Source of the DNA: Nitrospirota bacterium
GTDB lineage: Bacteria; Nitrospirota; UBA9217
DNA: 5,720 nt
Assembly (NCBI GenBank): GCA_017885365.1
Contig: JAFNGD010000312.1
Location: forward strand, 1-5,720
Direction: 5' to 3'
Part shown: piece by piece, positions 1 through 5,222 of the stretch
Numbering within the stretch: position 1 is the first letter of the stretch
Layout: each line of letters begins with the position of its first letter
Notes under the pieces: generated by a model
The model's database searches: none
What the model saw: only the letters and a program-made list of their open reading frames with translations
What the model was told of the DNA's origin: nothing
Program-made: the position numbers and the translations under genes

Positions 1-2
1 CC

Positions 3-230
3 CTGGACCTGAGCGCAACGGAATTCAGGCTGCTGCTCTACCTCGTCCAGCGCCGAGGACGCGTGTTCAGCCGTGACCAGCTCCTGGACGCTGTCTGGAA
101 GGGCGAGACCTACGTCGAACCGCGCACCGTTGATGTCCATATCAGGAGACTGCGCACCCAGATCGAAGATGACCCATCGGAACCCGTCTACATCAGGACG
201 CGCCGGGGCATCGGCTATTACGTGGAGTAA
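3..230 (+). CDS. Response regulator, OmpR/PhoB family, C-terminal DNA-binding domain (5' partial)
   Basis: Cytoplasmic transcription factor of a two-component system. Only the last 75 codons are in the window; the receiver domain with its phospho-acceptor Asp lies off the left edge. The visible part is a winged-helix (Trans_reg_C) domain: it opens with the typical LSATEFRLL strand-helix start, then has the RGRVFSRDQLLDAVW segment, the recognition-helix region RTVDVHIRRLRTQIE, and the wing RTRRGIGYYVE just before the TAA stop at 228-230. These are hallmark OmpR/PhoB residues. The stop is 4 bases before the start of the sensor kinase, so the two are almost certainly one transcript, and this regulator is the expected phosphorylation partner of that kinase. 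A PhoB role is plausible because the kinase is PhoR-like, but no target promoter or pst gene is visible, so I give no symbol. Confidence 0.95.
   Translation: MDLSATEFRLLLYLVQRRGRVFSRDQLLDAVWKGETYVEPRTVDVHIRRLRTQIEDDPSEPVYIRTRRGIGYYVE
224..227 (+). promoter_or_regulatory. Ribosome binding site of the sensor kinase
   Basis: GGAG lies inside the last codons of the response regulator, 7 bases before the ATG at 235. It supports 235 as the true kinase start, rather than the ATG at 73 in the same frame, which lies inside the regulator's coding sequence. Confidence 0.7.
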
Positions 231-234
231 ACAC

Positions 235-1974
235 ATGAAACGCGGTATCTTTAAACGGATCTTCCTCCTCTACGCCGCCATCCTGGTCCTTGCCCTCCTC
301 TTCATCGAATTTTCCATTACCGATACGCTCCGGGGAAGTTATCTCGACAGTCTCAAACAGAGCCTCACCGTTCAGGCCTCCCTCATCGCGGACCGCGTAA
401 CGTTCACCGCATCGGGTAATTATGACGAGTTCTGCAGGCAGGCGAAAGAGAAGACCGGCGCGCGGGTCACGATCATCCTTCGCGACGGCACGGTCATCGG
501 TGATTCCGACAGTGAATCTTCACGCATGGAGAACCACGCCGGACGGCCGGAGGTCCAGCGGGCGGCGCTGAACGGCACGGGCATGTACATCCGGTACAGC
601 GACACGGTCAAGCATGAACTCCTCTACGTCGCCTACCGGGTGAGCACACAGGGGAAACCGTCCGGCTATGTTCGATTGAGCATCCCGTTGGAGGATGTCG
701 ATCATGCCGTGACCGCGGCCAGGATCAATATCATTCTCGTCGTGAGCTTCGTCATCCTCGCCACGGGAGCGTTCTCGTTGTGGCAGATCGATTATCTGCG
801 CAGGCTGACCAAGCAGATCAAGGACTTCGCCACGGCCCTCGTCCCCCGCGGCATCGGCAAGCGCCTGTTCCTGGCGGATGCGGGAGAGTTCAGCGAGATC
901 GCAGAAAGCCTGAACAGCATGTCCGAAGAGCTCAAAACCGTCATCGAAGAGCACGAACAGGAGCGGAAACGGCTCAATGAGATACTCAGGAGCATCCCGG
1001 ACGCCCTCCTCATCCTCGACAAGAACGGCGCTGTCCTGCTTTCGAGCTCAGCGACCAGGAATTTCTTCGGCGATGTCCCCCTCATGGGCAGGCCGTTCAT
1101 CCAGGTTGTCAGGAACAGCGCGTTCTTCTCCCTGCTCGACGAGGTCCGGACCAGCGGCGCCGCAGGGACGACGGAGTTCACGCTCGACCGGCCCGAGGAG
1201 CGCCATTGCGTGGTCAGGATCTCGCCGCTCTTCCATGGGAACGATGTCCTGTCGGGCTTTGTCGCCATCTTCCACGACATCACCCAGCTCAAGAAGCTGG
1301 AGCAGGTGCGGAAGGATTTCGTGGCCAACATCTCCCACGAGCTCAAGACTCCCATCACAGCCATCCAGGGGTTCGCCGAGACGCTCCTCGAAGGCGCGCT
1401 GGACGACCGGGAGCACGCCCGCAAGTTCCTCGAGACCATCCGGTCGAACAGCAAGCGCATCAACACCCTCGTCGACGACCTCATGACCATCTCGAAGATC
1501 GAACTGGGCGTCATCGGCGTGGACAAGTCGGAGGTGGCCTTCGACGATATCGCCGACGCGGTCCTGCCCATCGTGAAGGAAAAAGCAGCGGCGAAGGGCA
1601 TCGACCTCAAGACCTCCATCGCCCCTGATATCGGCACGATCATGGCCGACCGCGACCGGCTGATCCAGATCCTGACCAACCTTGTCGACAACGCAATCAA
1701 GTTCACCGACAAGGGCGGGGTGACCTTCGGCATCGGCGAGGAGAACGGCAGGACCTTCCTCTTTGTGGAAGATACGGGGATCGGAATATCGGATAAGCAC
1801 CTTGCGCGGCTCGGCGAGCGGTTCTACCGCGTCGATACCGCCCGCTCACGCAAGATGGGCGGCACCGGACTTGGCCTCGCCATCGTGAAGCACCTGGTCA
1901 AGGCGCATGGATGGGATATGAAGATAGAGAGCGTCCCGGACAAAGGGACGAAGGTGAGGATAGTTATCTCTTAA
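235..1974 (+). CDS. phoR: PhoR-type transmembrane sensor histidine kinase
   Basis: Inner-membrane sensor kinase of 579 residues that autophosphorylates on His and passes the phosphate to the response regulator encoded just upstream. Domains in order: short basic N-terminus and first membrane helix (about 8-26), extracytoplasmic sensor region (about 27-162), second membrane helix (about 164-184), HAMP linker (about 185-240), PAS domain (about 249-355), HisKA with SHELKTP (phospho-acceptor His368), and HATPase_c. The ATPase shows the N box NLVDNAIKFTD (482-492), G1 box DTGIGIS (513-519), F box ERFYRVD (528-534) and G2 box GGTGLGLAIV (542-551). All catalytic motifs look intact. The VRKDFVANISHELKTPITAI block is typical of the PhoR/PnpS group, and the extracytoplasmic domain plus HAMP plus PAS layout fits it. 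The phosphate-regulon role is inferred from family resemblance: no pst or phoU gene is visible, so it could be a paralogue sensing something else. Confidence 0.93.
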   Translation: MKRGIFKRIFLLYAAILVLALLFIEFSITDTLRGSYLDSLKQSLTVQASLIADRVTFTASGNYDEFCRQAKEKTGARVTIILRDGTVIGDSDSESSRMENHAGRPEVQRAALNGTGMYIRYSDTVKHELLYVAYRVSTQGKPSGYVRLSIPLEDVDHAVTAARINIILVVSFVILATGAFSLWQIDYLRRLTKQIKDFATALVPRGIGKRLFLADAGEFSEIAESLNSMSEELKTVIEEHEQERKRLNEILRSIPDALLILDKNGAVLLSSSATRNFFGDVPLMGRPFIQVVRNSAFFSLLDEVRTSGAAGTTEFTLDRPEERHCVVRISPLFHGNDVLSGFVAIFHDITQLKKLEQVRKDFVANISHELKTPITAIQGFAETLLEGALDDREHARKFLETIRSNSKRINTLVDDLMTISKIELGVIGVDKSEVAFDDIADAVLPIVKEKAAAKGIDLKTSIAPDIGTIMADRDRLIQILTNLVDNAIKFTDKGGVTFGIGEENGRTFLFVEDTGIGISDKHLARLGERFYRVDTARSRKMGGTGLGLAIVKHLVKAHGWDMKIESVPDKGTKVRIVIS

Positions 1975-2046
1975 TTCGGAAGATCGTTGCGGATGTTTTT
2001 TTCACCAGGAAAATGTGGATCCAGGAATGAGCTCATTCTTATCAAC

Positions 2047-2126
2047 CCTGTCCCTTCCCCTTTGCCCATACCAGCCACGACAATATCCTTCCGATGGTCG
2101 ATCCATAAACACTGCCTGGCTTTGGT
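2047..2126 (-). pseudogene. Decayed 5' fragment of a second copy of the 'GLWIDHRKA' small-protein gene
   Basis: On the minus strand, 2109-2047 matches 2832-2770 of the intact gene starting at 2849. By eye about 53 of 63 bases agree without gaps. The translation keeps LWIDHRK, then DIVVA where the intact copy has AIIVA, and then a KG dipeptide at matching positions. The codon that would correspond to the ATG (2126-2124) reads ACC, and no ATG, GTG or TTG start lies in frame between it and the stop of the DUF2934 gene. Similarity fades after about 27 codons, although the frame stays open to a TAA at 1973-1971, which overlaps the kinase stop. I read it as a truncated, untranslated relic of a duplication. 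A diverged gene with an unusual start is possible but unlikely. Confidence 0.72.
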
Positions 2127-2147
2127 TTGACGTTGAATCAGCGCCTT

Positions 2148-2378
2148 TCAACCTTTCTTGTAAAACCCTTCTTTTTTAACAGTACGCCGATACCCCTCTG
2201 GCGGTTTCTTGACAGTTTCAACGTTTTTTTCTATTTCGATTGTATGTCTCTCATGCTTTTCCATCACTCTATTTTCCGCCTCGAACCAATTCTTTAATTC
2301 ATTCCCGTGAGCTCTGCCTCCTTTTTCATATAATTCGTACGCAACCTTTGCGATCTCATCATGCATGCTCTTTTTCAT
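2148..2378 (-). CDS. DUF2934 small protein
   Basis: A 76-residue cytoplasmic protein with no signal peptide or membrane helix. Residues about 6-40 (DEIAKVAYELYEKGGRAHGNELKNWFEAE, key residues A-x-x-A-Y-x-L-Y-x-K-G-G-R and N-W-F-x-A-E) match the short helical DUF2934 domain found in many proteobacterial and related genomes, whose function is unknown. The remaining half is charged and Lys-rich (VKKPPEGYRRTVKKEGFYKKG) and probably disordered. The ATG at 2378 has a strong Shine-Dalgarno. The gene lies 63 bases downstream of the 135-residue gene on the same strand with no terminator seen between them, so co-transcription is likely. Base composition is poorer in GC than the neighbouring kinase. Confidence 0.87.
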   Translation of the reverse strand: MKKSMHDEIAKVAYELYEKGGRAHGNELKNWFEAENRVMEKHERHTIEIEKNVETVKKPPEGYRRTVKKEGFYKKG

Positions 2379-2385
2379 TTTCGTT

Positions 2386-2391
2386 CCCTCC
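2386..2391 (-). promoter_or_regulatory. Ribosome binding site of the DUF2934 gene
   Basis: GGAGGG on the minus strand sits 7 bases before the ATG at 2378, in a purine-rich leader. It is a near-ideal Shine-Dalgarno, which argues that this small gene is really translated. Confidence 0.75.
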
Positions 2392-2441
2392 TCTCTCTCA
2401 ATACGATCTCGTTGGGTGGTCCTTTCCCAAGCTGAGCGACG

Positions 2442-2849
2442 CTATTCCTGAAAGTACTTCCGGACCTTTGCCGCGATCTGACGATCGGTCATCTTGTCGA
2501 CTGTTTCCATGCCAACGATCCGTCCTGCGAGGTTGTTTTTTTTAAGACGTTTTTTCAGTTCGTCCTTTGCGTCACCAGGACCAAATAGCATAATAGATCC
2601 TGCATTTCGAACAGCCGCAATTACTGCATCGTAGTAAATGTTGAGATGTCCCGTAAGCGTTTTCTGGCGGCTGTCGGCTGCCGGTACTTGCACCGGCTCA
2701 TAGGAACCCTTCAGAGGGGAATCACCGGAACGGCGGAGCTGTTTTTCAGCCTTCGATAGTATTGTCAGTACCGTCTCTGCCCCTTTGTCCGTAACAGCCA
2801 CGATAATAGCCTTCCTATGGTCGATCCATAAACCAACTGTCGTTTTCAT
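2442..2849 (-). CDS. Conserved small protein ('GLWIDHRKA' family, eRF1-domain-3-like)
   Basis: A 135-residue cytoplasmic protein. It begins MKTTVGLWIDHRKAIIVAV, a strand-turn-strand start shared by a family of uncharacterised bacterial proteins. A variable, charged linker (about 32-65) follows. The conserved C-terminal half has HLNIYYDAVIAAVRNAGSIMLFGPGDAKDELKKRL (68-102) and METVDKMTDRQIAAKVRKYF (114-133). This C-terminal pattern, a strand ending in FGPGxAK followed by a helix and an ET-x-DKMTDRQI helix, resembles domain 3 of eRF1/pelota-type factors, so a ribosome- or RNA-related role is a reasonable guess but unproven. The start is supported by AGGAGA at 2855-2860, 5 bases ahead of the ATG. 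It is the upstream partner of the DUF2934 gene, and a broken copy of its 5' end lies at about 2047-2126. Confidence 0.85.
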   Translation of the reverse strand: MKTTVGLWIDHRKAIIVAVTDKGAETVLTILSKAEKQLRRSGDSPLKGSYEPVQVPAADSRQKTLTGHLNIYYDAVIAAVRNAGSIMLFGPGDAKDELKKRLKKNNLAGRIVGMETVDKMTDRQIAAKVRKYFQE

Positions 2850-2888
2850 AGCTGTCTCCTTTAGATATCAAATCCACTCGATAATTCA

Positions 2889-2894
2889 AGTATA
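2889..2894 (-). promoter_or_regulatory. Possible -10 element for the small-gene pair
   Basis: TATACT on the minus strand lies about 40 bases upstream of the ATG at 2849. No good -35 hexamer sits 16-18 bases further upstream, so this is either a weak sigma-70-type promoter or one relying on an alternative factor. The only support is the hexamer and its distance. Confidence 0.3.
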
Positions 2895-3332
2895 CAACCT
2901 ATAAGAGCATTTGGAGACCATTCTTCTGTCTTTTTTCCTTTGCGTTGGCGATCTTGCATAATTTGTTTACCTTTTCACCAGATGCTGATAGGTGATGCAG
3001 TATGATACAATTCCTTGCATCTGTGTCGTAGCTTGGCTGCTTCACTCCCCTTACGCCCAAACCGTAGCGCATTGCTACGTCCTCCGCTATCCTTGGGCCA
3101 GAAGATGTCGAGGCTCTTATGATAATGATAGTAGACCTGCCGCTCACGCTTTCCCGTGTCGGAACAAGGAAATAAACATAGGGTCCTCTCCATCATACGT
3201 GAGTTAGGTAAGCTCTTGGACCCTTCTCGCGGACCTGATGGTATTTGTTTTATTTGGGCAGCCCGGTGGCTCCGCTGTGCTAAGCATGCAGGACGATTGT
3301 GCTTGTTCCCATCATGATCTGGTAATTCCCGG

Positions 3333-3364
3333 CAGCGCTTCCCCTACGGACGCGCTGTTTTTTT
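3333..3364 (+). terminator. Rho-independent terminator shape, orphan
   Basis: A perfect 6-bp GC-rich stem (CAGCGC at 3333-3338, GCGCTG at 3352-3357) with a 13-base loop is followed immediately by seven T (3358-3364). This is the classic order for termination of a rightward transcript. No + strand gene is recognisable between 1974 and here, so it would end either an unannotated RNA or read-through from the kinase operon. The minus strand lacks a T-run at the equivalent place. Confidence 0.55.
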
Positions 3365-3581
3365 GTCTGTTCTTGTTCGGGTACGGTACCGGCATGCGTA
3401 ACACACAGTCGTCGCAGCCGGACTGCCCGGAGTTTGTGGTAAGGCAGATTCAAGGGCTTAGTTCACGCAGTTCCAAAAGCCCCTGCGATCCGTGAGCACT
3501 GACGGTGCATAGGCATGCGTCACGGAAGCATGGAAGATCACCGTGTTGTTTCCAGCACGTGCGCCGTTTGGACCCTGACGG

Positions 3582-3914
3582 CTACGGTCGACCCTGGAGA
3601 TAGTCCTCCCTCACCGGCGAGAACACCTCGATGGCAACGGAATTCTCGCGGGCGATCGCGCTGTGCTCGACATCGCCGGGAATGCACCAGCTGTCCCCGG
3701 CCGAGACCTCGTGCATCTCTCCGCCGATCACCAGTTCGATGCGGCCGGAGACCAGGTAGCCGGTCTGCTCGTGGGGATGTTTGTGGCGCGGCAGCACGGC
3801 GCCCTGTTCGAGCCGGAACTCGGCCATGAGCGTCCTGTCTCCGTGGACCAGGGTCTTCATCCGGATCCTGTCCAGCGGGGTTGTATAGCCTGAGAGATCG
3901 TGTTTCGTGAACAT
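3582..3914 (-). CDS. Small single-domain cupin protein
   Basis: A 110-residue protein built of one cupin (Cupin_2) beta-barrel, probably a cytoplasmic metal-binding enzyme or sugar/small-molecule binding protein. Cupin motif 1 is PRHKHPHEQTGYLVSGRIEL with candidate metal ligands His44, His46 and Gln50. Motif 2 is GDSWCIPGDVEHSA with His84. Glutamine in place of the usual Glu is also seen in KdgF-like cupins (uronate metabolism), but the 'HPHEQ' cupins are broad and no sugar-acid genes are near, so no substrate can be assigned. The start is supported by AGGAG at 3920-3924, 5 bases before the ATG at 3914. The TAG stop is at 3584-3582. No clear terminator follows. It appears to be a single gene, separated from the flavin reductase by about 700 bases of repeats and remnants. 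Confidence 0.9.
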   Translation of the reverse strand: MFTKHDLSGYTTPLDRIRMKTLVHGDRTLMAEFRLEQGAVLPRHKHPHEQTGYLVSGRIELVIGGEMHEVSAGDSWCIPGDVEHSAIARENSVAIEVFSPVREDYLQGRP

Positions 3915-3947
3915 GAAGGCTCCTTGGAGAGGCGGGAATTTTCTCCC

Positions 3948-3999
3948 CGTCTCTTTGTCATAATGTCCCCGTGTCTCCCTGTCACCGTGTCCCCGCGTC
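3948..3999 (+). repeat. Octamer-periodic repeat, copy 1
   Basis: The triplet GTC recurs at exactly 8-base intervals, starting at 3949, 3957, 3965, 3973, 3981, 3989 and 3997. The units are close to TGTCCCCG (consensus TGTCNCCN). The block is just upstream of the cupin gene start. A second copy, inverted, is at 4537-4599. Confidence 0.8.
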
Positions 4000-4029
4000 T
4001 ATTTTCTTTGCGGCTGGACCTTACAGGCT

Positions 4030-4174
4030 TCACCGGGTTGATAACTCCACGGTCATGCGCGCCCCCGGCTCATCCGGGGCGATCAGGCCCTCTCCCCACC
4101 TGAGCGTCTGCCTTGATCGCCTCCCGGTGCAATTCCCGGACAAAATCGGCGTAGCGTTCATCATGATCGCGCAT
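4030..4174 (-). pseudogene. Frameshifted C-terminal gene remnant, function not recognised
   Basis: Two coding-like segments lie end to end on the minus strand in different frames. From 4174 to 4100 the translation is a charged helical peptide, MRDHDERYADFVRELH then REAIKADAQ. From 4101 to 4033 another frame gives RWGEGLIAPDEPGARMTVE then LSTR, ending at a TGA (4032-4030). Each keeps GC-rich codon use typical of the window's real genes. The join falls in the GGTGGGGAG run near 4102-4093, where a single-base shift would unite them. Left unshifted, the first frame stops after eight more codons. Coding character may extend a little upstream of 4174. I cannot name the parent family. A programmed frameshift or chance are alternatives. 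Confidence 0.45.
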
Positions 4175-4239
4175 CTCGCAGGTACTCCCATTCTGCGAAC
4201 GAACCCCGGGGCGATCTCGGACGGCAGCGCTATTATCAT

Positions 4240-4536
4240 GTCTCTTGAAATAAAATCTTTACTGACGACATAATCATCAACGCAAAAGAATTATCTTCTC
4301 GATGTGTCTTGCATCAAACGGGAAATGCGTAGTGCGGGAAAAGCGGTTCTTGCCTCGGGGAGTGGGGTAAAGACAGACTGCAACCGCGATCGTAAAGAAA
4401 GGCTCCCCTGTGGATATGAACTTTATAGAAGATCATCGTGCGTGTCAATGAAACCGATGGGGTATTTTTCGGGGATGGTTCTGCAACTTGCTGTACGTTA
4501 CGAATAGTGACGGTATCGTGCGGAGAGGATAGAGCT
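4240..4536. other. Gap without a gene
   Basis: About 300 bases of mixed composition between the gene remnant and repeat copy 2. A rightward frame beginning with GTG at 4304 has no ribosome binding site and no recognisable product. The only signal I would keep is the leftward promoter-like pair at 4422-4448. Confidence 0.5.
4422..4448 (-). promoter_or_regulatory. Sigma-70-like promoter facing left
   Basis: On the minus strand, a perfect TTGACA (4448-4443) is followed after 15 bases by TATAAA (4427-4422). The hexamers are excellent but the spacer is 2 bases shorter than ideal. It points toward the frameshifted remnant, whose first plausible ATG is about 250 bases downstream, so it may be the surviving promoter of that gene or of a short untranslated RNA. 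Confidence 0.35.
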
Positions 4537-4599
4537 GACGCAGAGACACGGGGACGATAAACAGACAGGGTGACATGGGGACATGGCGACAGCGAGACG
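4537..4599 (-). repeat. Octamer-periodic repeat, copy 2 (inverted)
   Basis: GAC on the + strand (GTC on the minus strand) recurs at 4537, 4545, 4553, 4564, 4572, 4580, 4588 and 4596. The spacing is 8 bases throughout except for one 11-base step. Read on the minus strand, the unit order (CGTCTC first, then TGTC units including TGTCCCC, CGTC last) parallels copy 1 at 3948-3999. It ends 26 bases beyond the flavin reductase stop. Confidence 0.8.
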
Positions 4600-4625
4600 A
4601 CGAGTCGAAAACTCGGGCAGATAAG

Positions 4626-5162
4626 CTACTTCATCTTGGAAGCAACCTTGATCGTCTTTCCGTCGATCATAAACATGCCCTTCCCGCGATGATGGATCGT
4701 CCTGGGGTCCTTCTTTGACGGATCGATCCACGCCTTGAGCACCTCAAGGATGAAGAAGTTGTATTTTTCCACCATCTTCGCATCAACGACCTTGCACTCA
4801 AGATTGGCATAGCACTCGTCGATGAGCGGCGCCTTGACCTGCGAGGCAGCCACCGGCGTGAGGTGAAAGGCCTTGAATTTATCGATCGTCCGGCCCGAGG
4901 TGTTCCCGCAGGCAACGGCCTCTTTCACCAGTTCCCTGGTCGGGATGTTGATCACGCATTCCCTGGTCTTCTTCAGGATGTCGAAGGTGTAGTTCCGGTT
5001 GCTGATCACGCAGCCCACCATCGGCGGCTCGAACTCCATCATGGTGTGCCACGACATGGTCATGATGTTCGCATGCCCGCTGCCGGCAGTCGAAACCATC
5101 ACGACCGGCCCTGGTTCGAGGAGGCCGTAGACCCTGGACAAGGCCAAGGACCGTTTCGCCAT
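4626..5162 (-). CDS. Flavin reductase family protein (flavoredoxin-like)
   Basis: A 178-residue cytoplasmic protein of the FMN-binding split-barrel (Flavin_Reduct) family, which binds FMN and either reduces flavin with NAD(P)H or carries electrons as flavoredoxin. Visible family features: an N-terminal strand PGPVVMVSTA (17-26), the FMN-contacting stretch NIMTMSWHTMMEFEPPMVGCVIS (32-54), the ECVINIP motif (68-74), and a GNTSGRTIDKF segment near residue 100 of the type that contacts cofactor or substrate. Length is normal for the family. I chose the ATG at 5162 because AGAGGTG (5174-5168) lies 5 bases upstream. The frame stays open to a TTG at 5198, but that start has no better signal. Its start is 60 bases from the stop of the upstream same-strand gene, so the two may share a transcript. 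The electron donor and the target are unknown. Confidence 0.92.
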   Translation of the reverse strand: MAKRSLALSRVYGLLEPGPVVMVSTAGSGHANIMTMSWHTMMEFEPPMVGCVISNRNYTFDILKKTRECVINIPTRELVKEAVACGNTSGRTIDKFKAFHLTPVAASQVKAPLIDECYANLECKVVDAKMVEKYNFFILEVLKAWIDPSKKDPRTIHHRGKGMFMIDGKTIKVASKMK

Positions 5163-5203
5163 CACCGCACCTCTTTTCCCTGACAAGCTTTTGAACAACG
5201 AAT

Positions 5204-5209
5204 AGTATA
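5204..5209 (-). promoter_or_regulatory. Possible -10 element for the flavin reductase gene
   Basis: TATACT on the minus strand lies about 42 bases before the ATG at 5162, in the intergenic gap after the upstream gene's stop. It is the same hexamer at nearly the same distance as before the 2849 gene. No convincing -35 is present, so the gene may instead be read from upstream. Confidence 0.25.
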
Positions 5210-5222
5210 TTTCCGCAGCCGA

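Larger units (their letters stand above)
2850..3581. other. Long gap without a convincing gene
   Basis: About 730 bases. Open frames on both strands here are short, lack ribosome binding sites and give protein sequences I do not recognise. The left part (to about 3180) is comparatively AT-rich. From about 3180 to 3525 the sequence is rich in short inverted repeats: AGGGTCC/GGACCCT at 3180-3186 and 3218-3224, CAGCGC/GCGCTG at 3333-3338 and 3352-3357, CTGCC/GGCAG at 3423-3427 and 3443-3447, GGGCTT/AAGCCC at 3454-3459 and 3477-3482, and CCGTGA/TCACGG at 3490-3495 and 3520-3525 enclosing GCAC/GTGC. It could hold an RNA gene or eroded mobile DNA. I could not match it to any named RNA family. Confidence 0.5.

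Noticed and set aside
73..234. Upstream in-frame extension of the kinase to an ATG at 73
   Set aside because: It would lie inside the response regulator's winged-helix coding sequence and translates to a Ser/Arg-rich non-membrane peptide. The ATG at 235 has a Shine-Dalgarno and begins a normal membrane-helix N-terminus.
792..1733. Long minus-strand open frame opposite the kinase
   Set aside because: It is antisense to conserved HisKA/HATPase motifs, is Ser/Arg-rich and has no recognisable domain. It is a by-product of GC-rich codon use on the other strand.
1996..2002. T-run after the kinase stop as a terminator
   Set aside because: No adequate stem precedes it; only a 3-bp pairing (ATC/GAT) is available.
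2899..3196. Minus-strand open frames of 73-82 codons
   Set aside because: The two overlapping frames have no ribosome binding site and no family match I can recognise, and neither stands out by codon use. They could be a relic but cannot be supported.
3238..3495. Rightward 85-codon open frame
   Set aside because: It runs straight through the terminator hairpin and T-run, has a cysteine-rich random-looking translation and lacks a Shine-Dalgarno.
3391..3520. Direct repeat GGCATGCGT at 3391-3399 and 3512-3520 as possible attachment or target-site duplication
   Set aside because: It is only 9 bases, contains a palindromic core, and there is no integrase or transposase between or near the copies.
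4304..4507. Rightward 67-codon open frame
   Set aside because: GTG start without ribosome binding site and no recognisable protein features.
3948..4599. CRISPR array
   Set aside because: The periodic units are 8 bases with no spacers, the two blocks are inverted, and no cas gene is present.
5163..5198. TTG at 5198 as start of the flavin reductase
   Set aside because: It adds 12 residues not typical of the family, while the ATG at 5162 has a well-placed AGAGGTG.
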